Both the position numbers and the translations under genes were made by a program. The notes beneath the pieces were generated by a model. It had not been told where the DNA came from, searched no databases, and was given only the letters and a program-made list of their open reading frames with translations. Below, piece by piece: positions 1 through 9,128 of a DNA stretch of 28,381 nucleotides (its first letter is position 1; the number at the start of each line of letters is the position of its first letter). The stretch is from a virus. Location: positions 1-28,381 of IMG/VR virus record IMGVR_UViG_3300007538_000125; one strand, given 5' to 3'.

Positions 1-995
1 GCATATACACCATGGTCAACAGAGTTGCCTGCATTGTTAGCAGACAGTTTGATCATGGTATCATCAACATTTACAGTCGATGAAGAAATATAAGTTACGC
101 CACCTTCAACAGTCAGATTACCGTCGATGGTAACATTACCCTGCACACCCAAATCATTGGTAACAGTCAGATCATTTCCGATGGTTACATCGTTAGGCAG
201 ACCAATCTGGAAGGTTGTACCTTCACCAGCAGAACCAGAAACTTCGATCTCGTTTGTAGTACCAGTTACAGCAGCAGCATAGTTGCCAGAAGTGTCAGTA
301 CCAAGTACAACATCATTGTTATAGGTAGTGCTGATTGAGACAGTGTTACCAGAGAAAGAAGCAGTACCAGTAACATCACCAGTCAGAGTTACAGTAGCAG
401 TGCCACCGAGTTTGCTGCTTGCATAGGTATAAGTGTCAGCAATGTAGGCATTGGTGTTTGCGAGGTTAGAAGCAACAGTTGCGCTAGTGGCAAATACTGT
501 ACTGTTAGCAACCTGCAAATAGTTAGCAAGAGTGCTACCTGCTGAAGTTGCAAGAGTAGCAGCACCAGTTACATTACCTGTACCATTGAAAGAACCAGAG
601 GTATAAGTAACATCACCAGTCAGAGAAATCGTTCTACCAGTTGCCAGAGCAGTAGCAGTAGCAGCATTACCAGTAGTGTCAGAACCAATCGTGCCTTCAA
701 GAGAGATACCGATCGCACCGTTAGCGTTGCGATTAACATCAATGTCAGTGCCAGGAACAATCGTAACAGTTTGACTTGTTCCCTGATCACCACTCAGCGT
801 GATATATGCGCCTTCACCAGCAGTAGCAGCAGAAGTGGCAAGAGTGTAATTCTCACCAGAAACAGCAGTTACACCAGCAGAGTTACCTACATAAAGTTTT
901 CTGTCAAAGAGGTTGACCGCCAGTTCGCCTTCGGCCAAACTATTTGGTACGGAACTCGCAGTGGTACTGCGCTTGATCTTGATAATTGATGCCAT
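1..995 (-). CDS. Tail fibre / adhesin protein, N-terminal 331 codons (runs off left edge)
   Basis: The frame is open from ATG at 995-993 to the window edge with no stop, so the C-terminal part is missing. A clear AGGAG Shine-Dalgarno lies just upstream. The first ~38 residues (MASIIKIKRS..., then LAEGELAVN and KLYVG) form a compact module that also starts the gene at 1301-1690, probably the domain that attaches to the virion. After it come Thr/Ser/Gly/Asn-rich beta repeats, with LTGDVT occurring twice, and then alternating short strands (GNVTIDGNLTVEGG). This composition is typical of trimeric phage fibres. The visible part ends near VDDTMIKLSANN, a motif I associate with fibres of T4-like cyanophages (from memory). 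A role in host recognition is inferred. A perfect late promoter at 1064-1071 can drive this gene on its own. Confidence 0.85.
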   Translation of the reverse strand, partial: MASIIKIKRSTTASSVPNSLAEGELAVNLFDRKLYVGNSAGVTAVSGENYTLATSAATAGEGAYITLSGDQGTSQTVTIVPGTDIDVNRNANGAIGISLEGTIGSDTTGNAATATALATGRTISLTGDVTYTSGSFNGTGNVTGAATLATSAGSTLANYLQVANSTVFATSATVASNLANTNAYIADTYTYASSKLGGTATVTLTGDVTGTASFSGNTVSISTTYNNDVVLGTDTSGNYAAAVTGTTNEIEVSGSAGEGTTFQIGLPNDVTIGNDLTVTNDLGVQGNVTIDGNLTVEGGVTYISSSTVNVDDTMIKLSANNAGNSVDHGVY

Positions 996-1019
996 GATTA
1001 GGACACTCCTTGATTATTA

Positions 1020-1298
1020 TTATCGCAACCCACCACGGCGAGTTGGCTTTTCTTTGTTTTCTTTATTTATAATAATTTGAGGGTTAACATATTTCTTATA
1101 GTAGTCTAAGTCTGCCTGTTGCTTGCGAATAATCGCTTCCATCTCAACGATCTGTTGTACAATCGTTTTAGGAACAGGCAACTTGTCCCTTGCTTCTAAT
1201 TCTCTTCGTAGATCTTTGTTTTCTTGCTTTAATTCAGCAACTGCTCTACTCAACTCAAGAACTAGATTATCACTGTTATCATCATAATAATCGCTCAT
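1020..1298 (-). CDS. Small coiled-coil protein of the fibre cassette
   Basis: 92 residues, family not recognised. The N-terminus is acidic (MSDYYDDNSDN). Residues ~12-70 are a heptad-like helix rich in Leu/Glu/Lys (LVLELSRAVAELKQENKDL), and the C-terminus is basic (KPTRRGGLR). The ATG follows the upstream TAG stop by two bases, so it sits in the same leftward transcript as its neighbours. Its 3' end also carries a perfect late promoter for the next fibre gene. A short coiled-coil protein among fibre genes could be a trimerisation, connector or fibre-assembly protein; that is inference. Confidence 0.8.
   Translation of the reverse strand: MSDYYDDNSDNLVLELSRAVAELKQENKDLRRELEARDKLPVPKTIVQQIVEMEAIIRKQQADLDYYKKYVNPQIIINKENKEKPTRRGGLR
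1064..1071 (-). promoter_or_regulatory. T4-type late promoter for the left-edge fibre gene
   Basis: On the minus strand the sequence reads TATAAATA, an exact match to the T4 late promoter -10 element used by the gp55 sigma factor with the sliding clamp. It lies inside the 3' end of the coiled-coil gene, about 70 bases upstream of the fibre ATG at 995. This gives the fibre an additional late transcript independent of the wedge operon. Confidence 0.6.
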
Positions 1299-1300
1299 CT

Positions 1301-1690
1301 CTAAAATGTTCCGCCATTCAAACTATCAAAATAAGGTGTTCCGTTTGCTGCTACTTGAAAGACTTGACCACTTGTGCCTTTCACACCATCAACTCTACCA
1401 TTTGCTTTTGTAATCAATGTAGAATCACTAGCAATAGAGGACAGAGTAAGATTACCAGATACAGTGAAATTGGTATATGTTCTGTTGTCACTAATAACAA
1501 TGCTTTCTAGATTCGCAACTTTATCGACAAGCAATTTGCCGCCGATGTATTCAACAGACACTGCTGATGTGGCAGTATCCGTTTGGCCAATAAACAATTT
1601 ATTGGCCGAGTAGGAGTAAGCAAGTTCGCCATTCGCAAGTGCTGTTGGAGCATTATTGCTCTGCGAGGTCTTGATCGAAATAATTGCCAT
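1301..1690 (-). CDS. Small fibre-like structural protein sharing an N-terminal module with the left-edge fibre
   Basis: 129 residues. The N-terminus (MAIISIKTSQ..., LANGELAYS, KLFIGQT) aligns with residues 1-38 of the fibre gene at 1-995. A beta-rich stretch follows (FTVSGNLTLSS), and the end is Gly-rich (GQVFQVAANGTPYFD, NGGTF). The start ATG overlaps the previous stop by one base (TAATG), which indicates translational coupling. It looks like a minimal or cut-down fibre: the attachment module without a long shaft. It may be a collar or adaptor between the baseplate and a longer fibre. The function is inferred from the shared module and location only. Confidence 0.82.
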   Translation of the reverse strand: MAIISIKTSQSNNAPTALANGELAYSYSANKLFIGQTDTATSAVSVEYIGGKLLVDKVANLESIVISDNRTYTNFTVSGNLTLSSIASDSTLITKANGRVDGVKGTSGQVFQVAANGTPYFDSLNGGTF

Positions 1691-1953
1691 TAGAACGATC
1701 CGCCCTCAAGTTTGAAAGCACCAGTGCCTGTATCATAGGTAAGAATGTCACGCTGAACATAAGTATCAGTCGCAGCATTATATACAAGAATAGAACCATT
1801 TGCTTGCGACACAGATGTGTCTACATCAGCAAGCGAATCAATACGACCGCCAGACAATGCTTGGTTCTTAAGTGTTACATCGTTTGTCGGTGGATCAAAA
1901 TTAACACTGAAATCCCCAGTAGATGAGTTTCCGAGTTTGACAGTGAATGCCAT
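1690..1953 (-). CDS. Small structural protein of the fibre cassette
   Basis: 87 residues, not assigned to a named T4 gene. It starts MAFTVKLGNS, with a central segment (SLADVDTS, then GSILVYNAATDTYV) of a type common in phage fibre and appendage proteins. It ends in a Gly-rich LEGGSF, similar in style to the NGGTF end of its downstream neighbour. The ATG lies two bases after the upstream stop, and the gene ends in a TAATG overlap with the next one. It is probably a virion component of the adhesion apparatus; no catalytic motif is visible. Confidence 0.78.
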   Translation of the reverse strand: MAFTVKLGNSSTGDFSVNFDPPTNDVTLKNQALSGGRIDSLADVDTSVSQANGSILVYNAATDTYVQRDILTYDTGTGAFKLEGGSF

Positions 1954-1955
1954 TT

Positions 1956-2291
1956 TTATGCCCTCGTGACTTCAGGTGTAATCGTAACGATTCCTTCCAC
2001 TAATCTTGATCTTGTGTTTGCGGAACTCGTAATTTCCACATCATATACATAGCGACCTGCTTCCATATCAGAAGTCGTTGCTCTTGAGAGAGAAAGTGTA
2101 ATCTTACCTTCTGATCTTGGAGTACCAAACGAACAAGTAATTGGAACTGCAGTTGTTGATGAGTAGTGCTTACGAATATGTCCGTTCGCAGTATAACCTG
2201 TCAAATCAACAGCAGCACCAGCATCCTCTACGGTGATTGTGGTAGAGAAGTCAGCACCTTGATCAACAACTAAATTTGCCTTCGCTGCCAT
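1956..2291 (-). CDS. Beta-sandwich (Ig-like / BppU-type) structural protein
   Basis: 111 residues. The pattern is VVDQGADFSTTITV, then DLTGYTANGHIRK, then GKITLSLSRATT, then GRYVYDVEI, and a final VTITPEVTRA. Alternating strands and the DLTGY and GxYxYDVE motifs recur in small phage baseplate and appendage proteins with an Ig-like fold, including the N-terminal domain of lactococcal-phage BppU-type proteins (recalled, not searched). It is one domain with no signal peptide. The ATG follows the previous stop by three bases. The likely role is as an adaptor that docks receptor-binding proteins on the baseplate. Confidence 0.82.
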   Translation of the reverse strand: MAAKANLVVDQGADFSTTITVEDAGAAVDLTGYTANGHIRKHYSSTTAVPITCSFGTPRSEGKITLSLSRATTSDMEAGRYVYDVEITSSANTRSRLVEGIVTITPEVTRA

Positions 2292-2294
2292 GTC

Positions 2295-3083
2295 TTACCC
2301 CAACGCAATTGCCAGTGCCAGTGCATCTCCACTGGTTGCCATTGTATCACCAGCATTGTTGTAGTAGGTGTTGGCAGTCAATCTTCCTGTACTGGTAACA
2401 GATGCCATGGTAGTGTTTGCATTATTTGTGAAAACAACCGCAGAACCACCACCATTGTCTGCCAACTTAACAAACAGATCAGATTCACCAGTCATGCCTG
2501 CGCCATTCGCCATATAAATTGCGATGGCGTCATTAGCGTTAGCAAATCTCAGTGCTGGTGTTTCGCTTGCTGACTTAGCAAAAGCAGTGTTTGCACCAGA
2601 CAGTGTAATGTTTGAAGAGTTGGATGAGAGATTCGTAATGTCACGGAGAGTCAGTGATTTAAGATCCGCAACACCACCAGTTGTAATTCTTAGAACCTGA
2701 CCAGCAGTACCACCTGTCAATCTCCAGTAGGCAACATCGCCAAGATCTACAACTTCTTGACCAGTCTGATTGAAGATTACATTGCCATTGAATGTGGCAT
2801 GACTAGAAACAGAGAGCGTACCAGTGATGGCAGTGTTAGAAGCAATTGAAAGAGATGCTTCGTTAGTGGTGTTACCACCTTTGATTGTCGTTGCTCGTAA
2901 CTGAGTTGCAGAGAATGTCCCGATAATATGACCATTACCAGTTGCCAGTCCACCACGTGATGAATCGCCACCTGGATTTACACTGACGACGTTGTTGGAC
3001 ATCGCAGTTGCAATCAAATTGGTGTTTAATCGCCACGTGTTAAAACTGTCGACAAGTTCAGTATTTGCTATTGTTACTGACAT
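2295..3083 (-). CDS. Fibre-like structural protein
   Basis: 262 residues. The N-terminus (DSFNTWRLNTNLIATAM) resembles an entry motif seen in many T4-like structural proteins, where a helix with FxxWR and NxNxI precedes a fibre shaft. The remainder is Ser/Thr/Asn/Gly-rich with short beta repeats (GTLSVSSHATFNGNV, LTLRDITNLSSNSSNITL) and no Cys. It ends in a hydrophobic helix (GDALALAIALG). It is probably a short tail fibre or baseplate appendage in the position held by gp9-gp12 in T4; sequence alone does not assign it to one of them. An AGAG-type ribosome site precedes the ATG, two bases after the upstream stop. Confidence 0.82.
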   Translation of the reverse strand: MSVTIANTELVDSFNTWRLNTNLIATAMSNNVVSVNPGGDSSRGGLATGNGHIIGTFSATQLRATTIKGGNTTNEASLSIASNTAITGTLSVSSHATFNGNVIFNQTGQEVVDLGDVAYWRLTGGTAGQVLRITTGGVADLKSLTLRDITNLSSNSSNITLSGANTAFAKSASETPALRFANANDAIAIYMANGAGMTGESDLFVKLADNGGGSAVVFTNNANTTMASVTSTGRLTANTYYNNAGDTMATSGDALALAIALG

Positions 3084-3085
3084 CT

Positions 3086-3295
3086 TTAATCTCTATTTAC
3101 AAGTTGCTGGAGCAATTGCTTGATTTCAGACATATCTGTTTTCAGATTATCGATATCTTCTCGCATTTGCCTTTCTTTATCCCTTACCACTTTATATTTT
3201 TGCAAAGCAGTCATATCGGTGTTGAGCACCGCATTGGTCTTGGAATCTCGAACCAATGTATCATCAGTGTCAATTTGCAAAAATCTGTGCTTCAT
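3086..3295 (-). CDS. Small coiled-coil protein downstream of the giant structural gene
   Basis: 69 residues, unknown family. Residues 1-30 are polar (MKHRFLQIDTDDTLVRDSKT). Residues ~33-66 form a strongly amphipathic helix ending in DMSEIKQLLQQLV, a plausible oligomerising coiled coil. The ATG overlaps the TAA of the 1940-residue gene (TAATG), so the two are translationally coupled. Coupling to a huge fibre-like protein suggests a trimerisation partner or assembly factor for it; this is inference. Confidence 0.78.
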   Translation of the reverse strand: MKHRFLQIDTDDTLVRDSKTNAVLNTDMTALQKYKVVRDKERQMREDIDNLKTDMSEIKQLLQQLVNRD

Positions 3296-6200
3296 TATTT
3301 CTGCAACGCAATTACTCTCAAATCATCTACCAGAGGAACAAGGTTTGTTCCAGTGGAAGTCATAACAATCTTAATAGCGAAGGTCTTATAACTATGATAG
3401 ATTGCACCATCAGTACCACGATATGCCACAATTTCGCTGTTAGAACTATTTAGTCGTGCGAAATTATTTGCTGTGGTTAAGAATCCTTGACCATCAGTGT
3501 TTGCGCTGAATCCAAACTCAAACTCTTTAATATCTCTGCCGTCGAAACCAGAAGAATAGGTATTCGAAGCAGTAATCTGAGTCAACGGAGTGTAATCCTT
3601 ATCCGTGAATGCTTCACCGTCTTCACCGTTGATGATACGAGCATAAACCTGAATGTCTGTTCCCACAGGTTTAAATGCATTCATATACACAACCATATCT
3701 TCAGCATCCTGACCATCGGCAAGAGTAATCTTCTTGCTGATATAACGAACAGATGCATTACCAACTTCCTTGTGTTCATCAGTGTTATCATTATTGATGT
3801 TGTTACCAAGGATAATTGCATTTGCTCTGGTCGTATCAATTACTGGAGATACATGAGAATCAGTAGTGCTCATTGTTCCTCTGAGAACAAAGGACTTGGT
3901 AGAACCGCCAACTGGAGTCAAACTGCTTTCGTTAGAAACAGAGTACACTTTCTTCTCATTATCGTAGAAGTTGTTTTCTTCACCAAGAGTAACATTGACC
4001 CAGTCGCTGCTGATTGTGCCAGCAGAGGAAGTTGAACGAACTGCCCAACCAGCAGAGGTCTTGTTGTACTTAATCTCTGGAAGTTTTGGTACAACAGAGT
4101 TCATCTGCAAATCATCAACCGTTACAACTCTACACTGAGCACCAGACTTCTGACCACGAACATAACCATTTGCGAAGTAACCAGTGCTAGAAGAAACATA
4201 AAGTTTATTCTTTGGTCCATAGAAGAACGATACAGTACCAGAAGCAGCATTTGCTTGGTGTGCAGTAGTTGTACCAACCAGCGTACCTGCTCCATCATAG
4301 ATGTTGTAGGCACTGGCAGTAGAAGTATTCGGGAATGTACCGATTGCTGCCAATTTAACAACAGTCGCACCAGCAGTGTTATCTACAATCTGCAGAATTG
4401 CACCGTTAGCGAAGTTGGTATTGGTAATTGCTGCACCATCATATGCTGCCTTAGACTTCAGAACCTGACCAACAGTCAGCGTTGAAGTATTTGCAACAGT
4501 CAGTACTGATTCAGAAGTAATTGATTCACCAACACGGAATGTTCCATCGATGTTATCAATCGTGAAGTAATCCTGATCAGAGTTCTCCATGTAAACTGTA
4601 CCAGTAGAGGTAGAGAACTCAGCACGATACATAGTGAACTTAATGTCTTCATCCTGAATAGGATTCCAAGTCTTGTCATTAGACGAGGAGAACAGAACAC
4701 CAGAATAAGTCTGCTTGTTGATAATCGTGTTAGGGCGGAAAACATCAGAACCACCCAACTGCGCAGTCCATACTGCATACTGATCTGAGTTACCACCTGG
4801 AATTACAATGAACGCATAGTCTGTTTGATTCTTCAAGAATACTGGCGTGTCAAAGGTAAAGGTGGTTGCAGTCGATGCATCAGCAGAAGTGTTTACACTT
4901 GATGCTGGCAGAGTCTTAATTGCATATGGTACGATCGTTTCAGTTGGGAAACCATTAACAACTTCACGAATCTGCAGAGTGATCGGCAGAGTGCTATCTT
5001 TCTTACCAAAGTACAGATCCATCTTAGTGATGAATACTCCATCATTGGTGCCAGAAATATTAACAGTAAAGGTTTGCGCAATTGGATCCCACCAAGAGCG
5101 GTCGCCATCCGCAACAGTATGCAGTACTTGCTTCTCAACAACAGTCTGCTGAGAGAACTGAGGAATCTGCATATTCACATCAGTACCACGCATCGTAATT
5201 TCGAGCGGATTGCTGGTGAAGTCGCCATGACCAGTTGTAGTAACCAAGTCTGCCTGAGTGATTGGATCAGAAATATCCTTCAACACAAACCGCTTCGTGC
5301 CAACACGGAACTTCAGATTGGTGTCATTTGGCAGACGGAACTTACCATACAGATTACCAGAAGAATCTGTTACAAGAGCAGCACCTTCAACGCCAGTATC
5401 TACGAAACTGGAATTGGTTGGTGTACAATAATCAGATACCTTCTCATCATCGAAGTAAGCATATACACGAGTGTTTGGTTTCATGCGTGTAGCAGTGAAA
5501 CGAATTTCACGAGAACGCATATACTCACGAACAGAGATATTCTCAATCGTGTTGCCGAGAGAAATTGTTTCTGTTACAGAACTCAGTGTAGTCTTGACAC
5601 CAGTATTGGTTCTGGTTCTGCCAGACTGTACCCAACCACCCCACTGAATCTGACCATTGTTCAGACCAGTTCTATTGGCGATGGTTTCAATTGCATCATA
5701 GAAACCAGAGAAGTCAAGTTGAACATCTGGCAACTGAGTAATGTCAGGAGTGTTATCCGCTGGTGGATCAAGAGTAACCTGACCACGCCAGTTGAACATC
5801 AATTCCTGTACTGGATTACGCAACTTCGATGCATAAGGTTGATCAATCAACGCAGTATGTGTATAAGACAGTGTTACAATATCACCAGTCTTAGTTACAT
5901 TGCTAGAGGACAGAGAAACATCCTTAGTCAAAGAAATGTCACTGCGTTCAAAAGTTGGACGCAACATACCTTCGTTGACATCAATTGCCGCACGATAGTA
6001 TGGATTTTGAGTGTCTACATTTACATGAGAACCCATGTCATCAACAAAGAAACCATTCTTGAAGCGATCAGCACCAGTCTCAGTGCTCAACAACTGCTTG
6101 TTCTTAGTTTGTGCTTCGAGAAGATTCAGTGTTGAATAGTATTCAAGACTTCTTACACGCTGTTCAACAGAACGCAGATCTTTCATCGTGTAACGACGAT

Positions 6201-9117
6201 TGTTTTCCAGCGTCATCTTCACTGCATATTCTGGACGCTCATAAACCTTCGCAACATATGGAGAGAGCGATGGATATGGAGGAATGTCCAGCACACCAAG
6301 TGTCATTGCACCTGCAGTTTCAGATGGAGTCTGTGGACTCAGATCTGGAACACCCTTGATTACTGAGAATGCGCCACCCTTCGTGACCACAACACGATCC
6401 TTGCGAGGCAGATAGTACTGCAGATCGCACTGGAAGTTTTCATCTGGAGTCGGCATAAATGCGCCATCAGAATCAACATTGAAAGTTGTGCTTGCTGCTG
6501 GGTTTGTTGGGCATGTACCAACTGCACCCACTGCATTTGGTGTTACGCTATTGCTCTTGATCGGACGCATATCAATATGATCACGAAGATCAAATACACG
6601 ATCAGAAGTCGGACTGCGGAACACAGGGATTTCCTGAGTTGTAATTGCCGTTGTGTTTGCAGTATTTGCATTATCTACTGGATAAGAATCAACAGAAAGA
6701 TAACCGATACCTGAAGAACGATCACGACCAAAGTAATTGAACTTGACCATCAACCCACAGTTAGTGAGATCAAGCGAACTATCTTTCTTCTGTACGAGAT
6801 AAGAGTTATCATACATCGCATCCTTCATACCTGAATCAAGTTCAAAGTGCGAAGTTACATCACTGTCAGAAGTTGTTACTGCGGTGTTGGTTCCCTTATA
6901 AACAGCAACCAACTTAAACGCATCGGCAACACCAAGTGGCCATGGACCAGACTTGCTTGCGCTATGCGAACCAGTATTGATATGAATAAACTTATCTTTG
7001 TTTACTGTCTTAGCAGTTTGTACCGCATCTGAACGAAGTCTATTGAAGTAGACTGTTGCAGCAAACGAAGAAGCAAGATTAGCAGTACCAAGATCAATAG
7101 AGTGCTGTGATGAGGTAGAAGTGATCGAACCGTTAGAGGTCAGATCAAAGATATAACCTGATGGGAATACAGTCTTATGTGCACCAGTCTGAGAACCACC
7201 GTATGTATTCGCAACCTTGATTGTCGTTGCGTTGGTGATTTCTGTGATTCGTTCTGGATTATTTGCACCGATGGCAATGAAGTCGCCAACACGATACTGA
7301 GTATCAAACGAAGTACCAGAACCAGTTACGGTGTTGCCGCTGGTTCCACTAATTGTACCAGTATGCGCTGCAGTTTCTACAGTCTCACGAGCAATTACAA
7401 GAATGTTGCGTCTTTCACTGGCAGACAATGTACCAGTTTCGTTCATAGTTTCTGTACCACCAGCGTGTGGTGTATTCGCAGTTACTGTAACCGTGCCAGT
7501 TGAAGGAATGGTTACATTCTTCTCAGCACGATATACAAACTGCGTATCAACAACATCATTAGCATCTTTAAGAGTCTTCAGTCCTTTTTGACCAACAGGG
7601 AATACCAAAGTATTCAGATTGGTTTCTTGCAACTTAGCAGAACCGTTCGTCAAAACGATATCTGCCATAGAGTTATAGGAACCATTGTCAATATGGAAAG
7701 AGCGAGCATCAGCGAAAGAATAACCGCTGTTCATATTTACATCAAAGATGTAGAGGCGCATCTTACCAGTTGCAGTACCCATTGTGCCAGAATCGTAACC
7801 AAAACCACGAATCTTACATGTACCGATTGCCGTACCTTGAGCAGACTGATTGCCAAGATTCTTACCAGTAATGCCTTGCTGCGCAGCGTTGTAGATGGTT
7901 ACTTGTCCGAGATCAAAGAACTCAAATGTACCGACACATTCATTAACATAAACATAGTTGCCGACTGCCTGGCCAACCACAACCGCATTTTGACTATTAT
8001 ATGCAGTTGCCTTATCTACATCAAGGAATCTTGCTGCTTGAAGTTGAATCTTATCGCCAGACACATAACCAATGCCCTTTTCGATTTCAACAACCAACTT
8101 ATCAGCATCGCCACCCTCAGATGCGGTGTAACGACCCAACGAATTGGTTTTCTTCAGATGCTCACGAACACGAAGATTGAATGGTTGTACAACAAAGTTG
8201 CCATTGGTATCATACAATCTTTCTGCTACAAACTTACCAATGTCTGAGTAGATTGTATCATCATTACGCTGAACAATAGAACCACCCTCAACAACCGCAA
8301 TCGTGAAGTAAGAGGAAGTGTTTGCGAAACCATAGTCCTGAACAGTCAGAGTTGGATACAACTTCAAACGCTCTGCACCTGGAGCAGTATAGTTACTGGA
8401 ACCAGTAGAGTTATCCAACAAAGAACTATCATCATTGGAATCGATCAGTGTTTCGGTTGTTGTAATACCAATATATGCATTTGGTGTTACACTATAACGA
8501 CCAACGATAACACTCTGAGAAGGCATACGAATAAAGTTTCCCTTATGGTAAACAATACCATCAGAGATGTTCGCCTTCATGGACTTACCAGTAGCAGAAG
8601 CAGTGATTGTGTTCGCTGCAACAATAAATTCAGAGTTAGAAGAACGACGGAAGATCAGTGTTTCGTTATCACCGAATGCTTTTGTTGTGTTATTTGAACC
8701 AGAGTTGGTGTAGTGGCAATAGATTGTCAGATAATCTGGAGCCGCTGCTTCTGAACCAGTTACGGCAGAAACCAACTTACCAGTCATGCCTGTTGTTGCA
8801 CCTGTGATGGTGCAGTTTGCAATTACGCCATTCTCATAAAAATCAGACAACAAAAGAACACGGTTGTTTGCATCCTTATCACGCAACTTGACATAGTTTG
8901 TTTGATCAGTAATCAGACCACCACCAGTTACGATGGTGCCATCAATCATCACTTCATTTGCGAAACGCTCAATCTGATTCTGCAGAATAGTCTGCATTTG
9001 AGTGAGTTCACGTGCCTGTACTGCGTAACCTGGACGGAACAGAATTCTATGGAAGTTCTTGTCCTCGCTAAAGTCATCGAAGTATGGACTTTGATTGAGA
9101 TTCGTTTCGATTGCCAT
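3295..9117 (-). CDS. Giant virion structural protein (DUF4815-type N-terminus), baseplate or tail appendage
   Basis: 1940 residues. The N-terminus (SPYFDDFSEDKNFHRILFRPG, then YAVQARELTQMQTILQNQI and DGTIVTGGG) is the hallmark of the DUF4815 family of large structural proteins in T4-like and related marine phages (family recalled, not searched). The middle is Thr/Ser/Asn-rich beta structure with several GxxxxGxxSGA-like turns. The C-terminus (YISKKITLADGQDAEDM, TDIQVYARI, LVPLVDDLRVIAL) looks like a globular domain. The gene follows gp8 by 11 bp in the place where T4 has gp9-gp12, so it probably forms the baseplate periphery or long appendages. Start chosen at the ATG preceded by AAAGG. There is no sign of a frameshift or truncation. 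Confidence 0.88.
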   Translation of the reverse strand: MAIETNLNQSPYFDDFSEDKNFHRILFRPGYAVQARELTQMQTILQNQIERFANEVMIDGTIVTGGGLITDQTNYVKLRDKDANNRVLLLSDFYENGVIANCTITGATTGMTGKLVSAVTGSEAAAPDYLTIYCHYTNSGSNNTTKAFGDNETLIFRRSSNSEFIVAANTITASATGKSMKANISDGIVYHKGNFIRMPSQSVIVGRYSVTPNAYIGITTTETLIDSNDDSSLLDNSTGSSNYTAPGAERLKLYPTLTVQDYGFANTSSYFTIAVVEGGSIVQRNDDTIYSDIGKFVAERLYDTNGNFVVQPFNLRVREHLKKTNSLGRYTASEGGDADKLVVEIEKGIGYVSGDKIQLQAARFLDVDKATAYNSQNAVVVGQAVGNYVYVNECVGTFEFFDLGQVTIYNAAQQGITGKNLGNQSAQGTAIGTCKIRGFGYDSGTMGTATGKMRLYIFDVNMNSGYSFADARSFHIDNGSYNSMADIVLTNGSAKLQETNLNTLVFPVGQKGLKTLKDANDVVDTQFVYRAEKNVTIPSTGTVTVTANTPHAGGTETMNETGTLSASERRNILVIARETVETAAHTGTISGTSGNTVTGSGTSFDTQYRVGDFIAIGANNPERITEITNATTIKVANTYGGSQTGAHKTVFPSGYIFDLTSNGSITSTSSQHSIDLGTANLASSFAATVYFNRLRSDAVQTAKTVNKDKFIHINTGSHSASKSGPWPLGVADAFKLVAVYKGTNTAVTTSDSDVTSHFELDSGMKDAMYDNSYLVQKKDSSLDLTNCGLMVKFNYFGRDRSSGIGYLSVDSYPVDNANTANTTAITTQEIPVFRSPTSDRVFDLRDHIDMRPIKSNSVTPNAVGAVGTCPTNPAASTTFNVDSDGAFMPTPDENFQCDLQYYLPRKDRVVVTKGGAFSVIKGVPDLSPQTPSETAGAMTLGVLDIPPYPSLSPYVAKVYERPEYAVKMTLENNRRYTMKDLRSVEQRVRSLEYYSTLNLLEAQTKNKQLLSTETGADRFKNGFFVDDMGSHVNVDTQNPYYRAAIDVNEGMLRPTFERSDISLTKDVSLSSSNVTKTGDIVTLSYTHTALIDQPYASKLRNPVQELMFNWRGQVTLDPPADNTPDITQLPDVQLDFSGFYDAIETIANRTGLNNGQIQWGGWVQSGRTRTNTGVKTTLSSVTETISLGNTIENISVREYMRSREIRFTATRMKPNTRVYAYFDDEKVSDYCTPTNSSFVDTGVEGAALVTDSSGNLYGKFRLPNDTNLKFRVGTKRFVLKDISDPITQADLVTTTGHGDFTSNPLEITMRGTDVNMQIPQFSQQTVVEKQVLHTVADGDRSWWDPIAQTFTVNISGTNDGVFITKMDLYFGKKDSTLPITLQIREVVNGFPTETIVPYAIKTLPASSVNTSADASTATTFTFDTPVFLKNQTDYAFIVIPGGNSDQYAVWTAQLGGSDVFRPNTIINKQTYSGVLFSSSNDKTWNPIQDEDIKFTMYRAEFSTSTGTVYMENSDQDYFTIDNIDGTFRVGESITSESVLTVANTSTLTVGQVLKSKAAYDGAAITNTNFANGAILQIVDNTAGATVVKLAAIGTFPNTSTASAYNIYDGAGTLVGTTTAHQANAASGTVSFFYGPKNKLYVSSSTGYFANGYVRGQKSGAQCRVVTVDDLQMNSVVPKLPEIKYNKTSAGWAVRSTSSAGTISSDWVNVTLGEENNFYDNEKKVYSVSNESSLTPVGGSTKSFVLRGTMSTTDSHVSPVIDTTRANAIILGNNINNDNTDEHKEVGNASVRYISKKITLADGQDAEDMVVYMNAFKPVGTDIQVYARIINGEDGEAFTDKDYTPLTQITASNTYSSGFDGRDIKEFEFGFSANTDGQGFLTTANNFARLNSSNSEIVAYRGTDGAIYHSYKTFAIKIVMTSTGTNLVPLVDDLRVIALQK

Positions 9118-9128
9118 CTGCTATACCT

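Noticed and set aside
1-760. Repeated short words such as accagt and gcagca that look like a direct-repeat array
   Set aside because: They are the reverse complements of Thr, Gly and Ala codons (ACTGGT, GCTGCT) in a repetitive fibre gene. Spacing is irregular and there is no repeat-spacer structure, so this is not CRISPR.
5074-6135. 353-codon plus-strand open frame opposite the giant structural gene
   Set aside because: It is antisense to a continuous 1940-codon gene with clear family features. The low-complexity Thr/Ser/Asn codons of the real gene leave the opposite strand open, and the translated product is Cys/Ile/Arg-rich with no recognisable domain or ribosome site.
7588-8247. 219-codon plus-strand open frame within the same gene
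   Set aside because: Same antisense shadow effect; no ribosome site or family signature.
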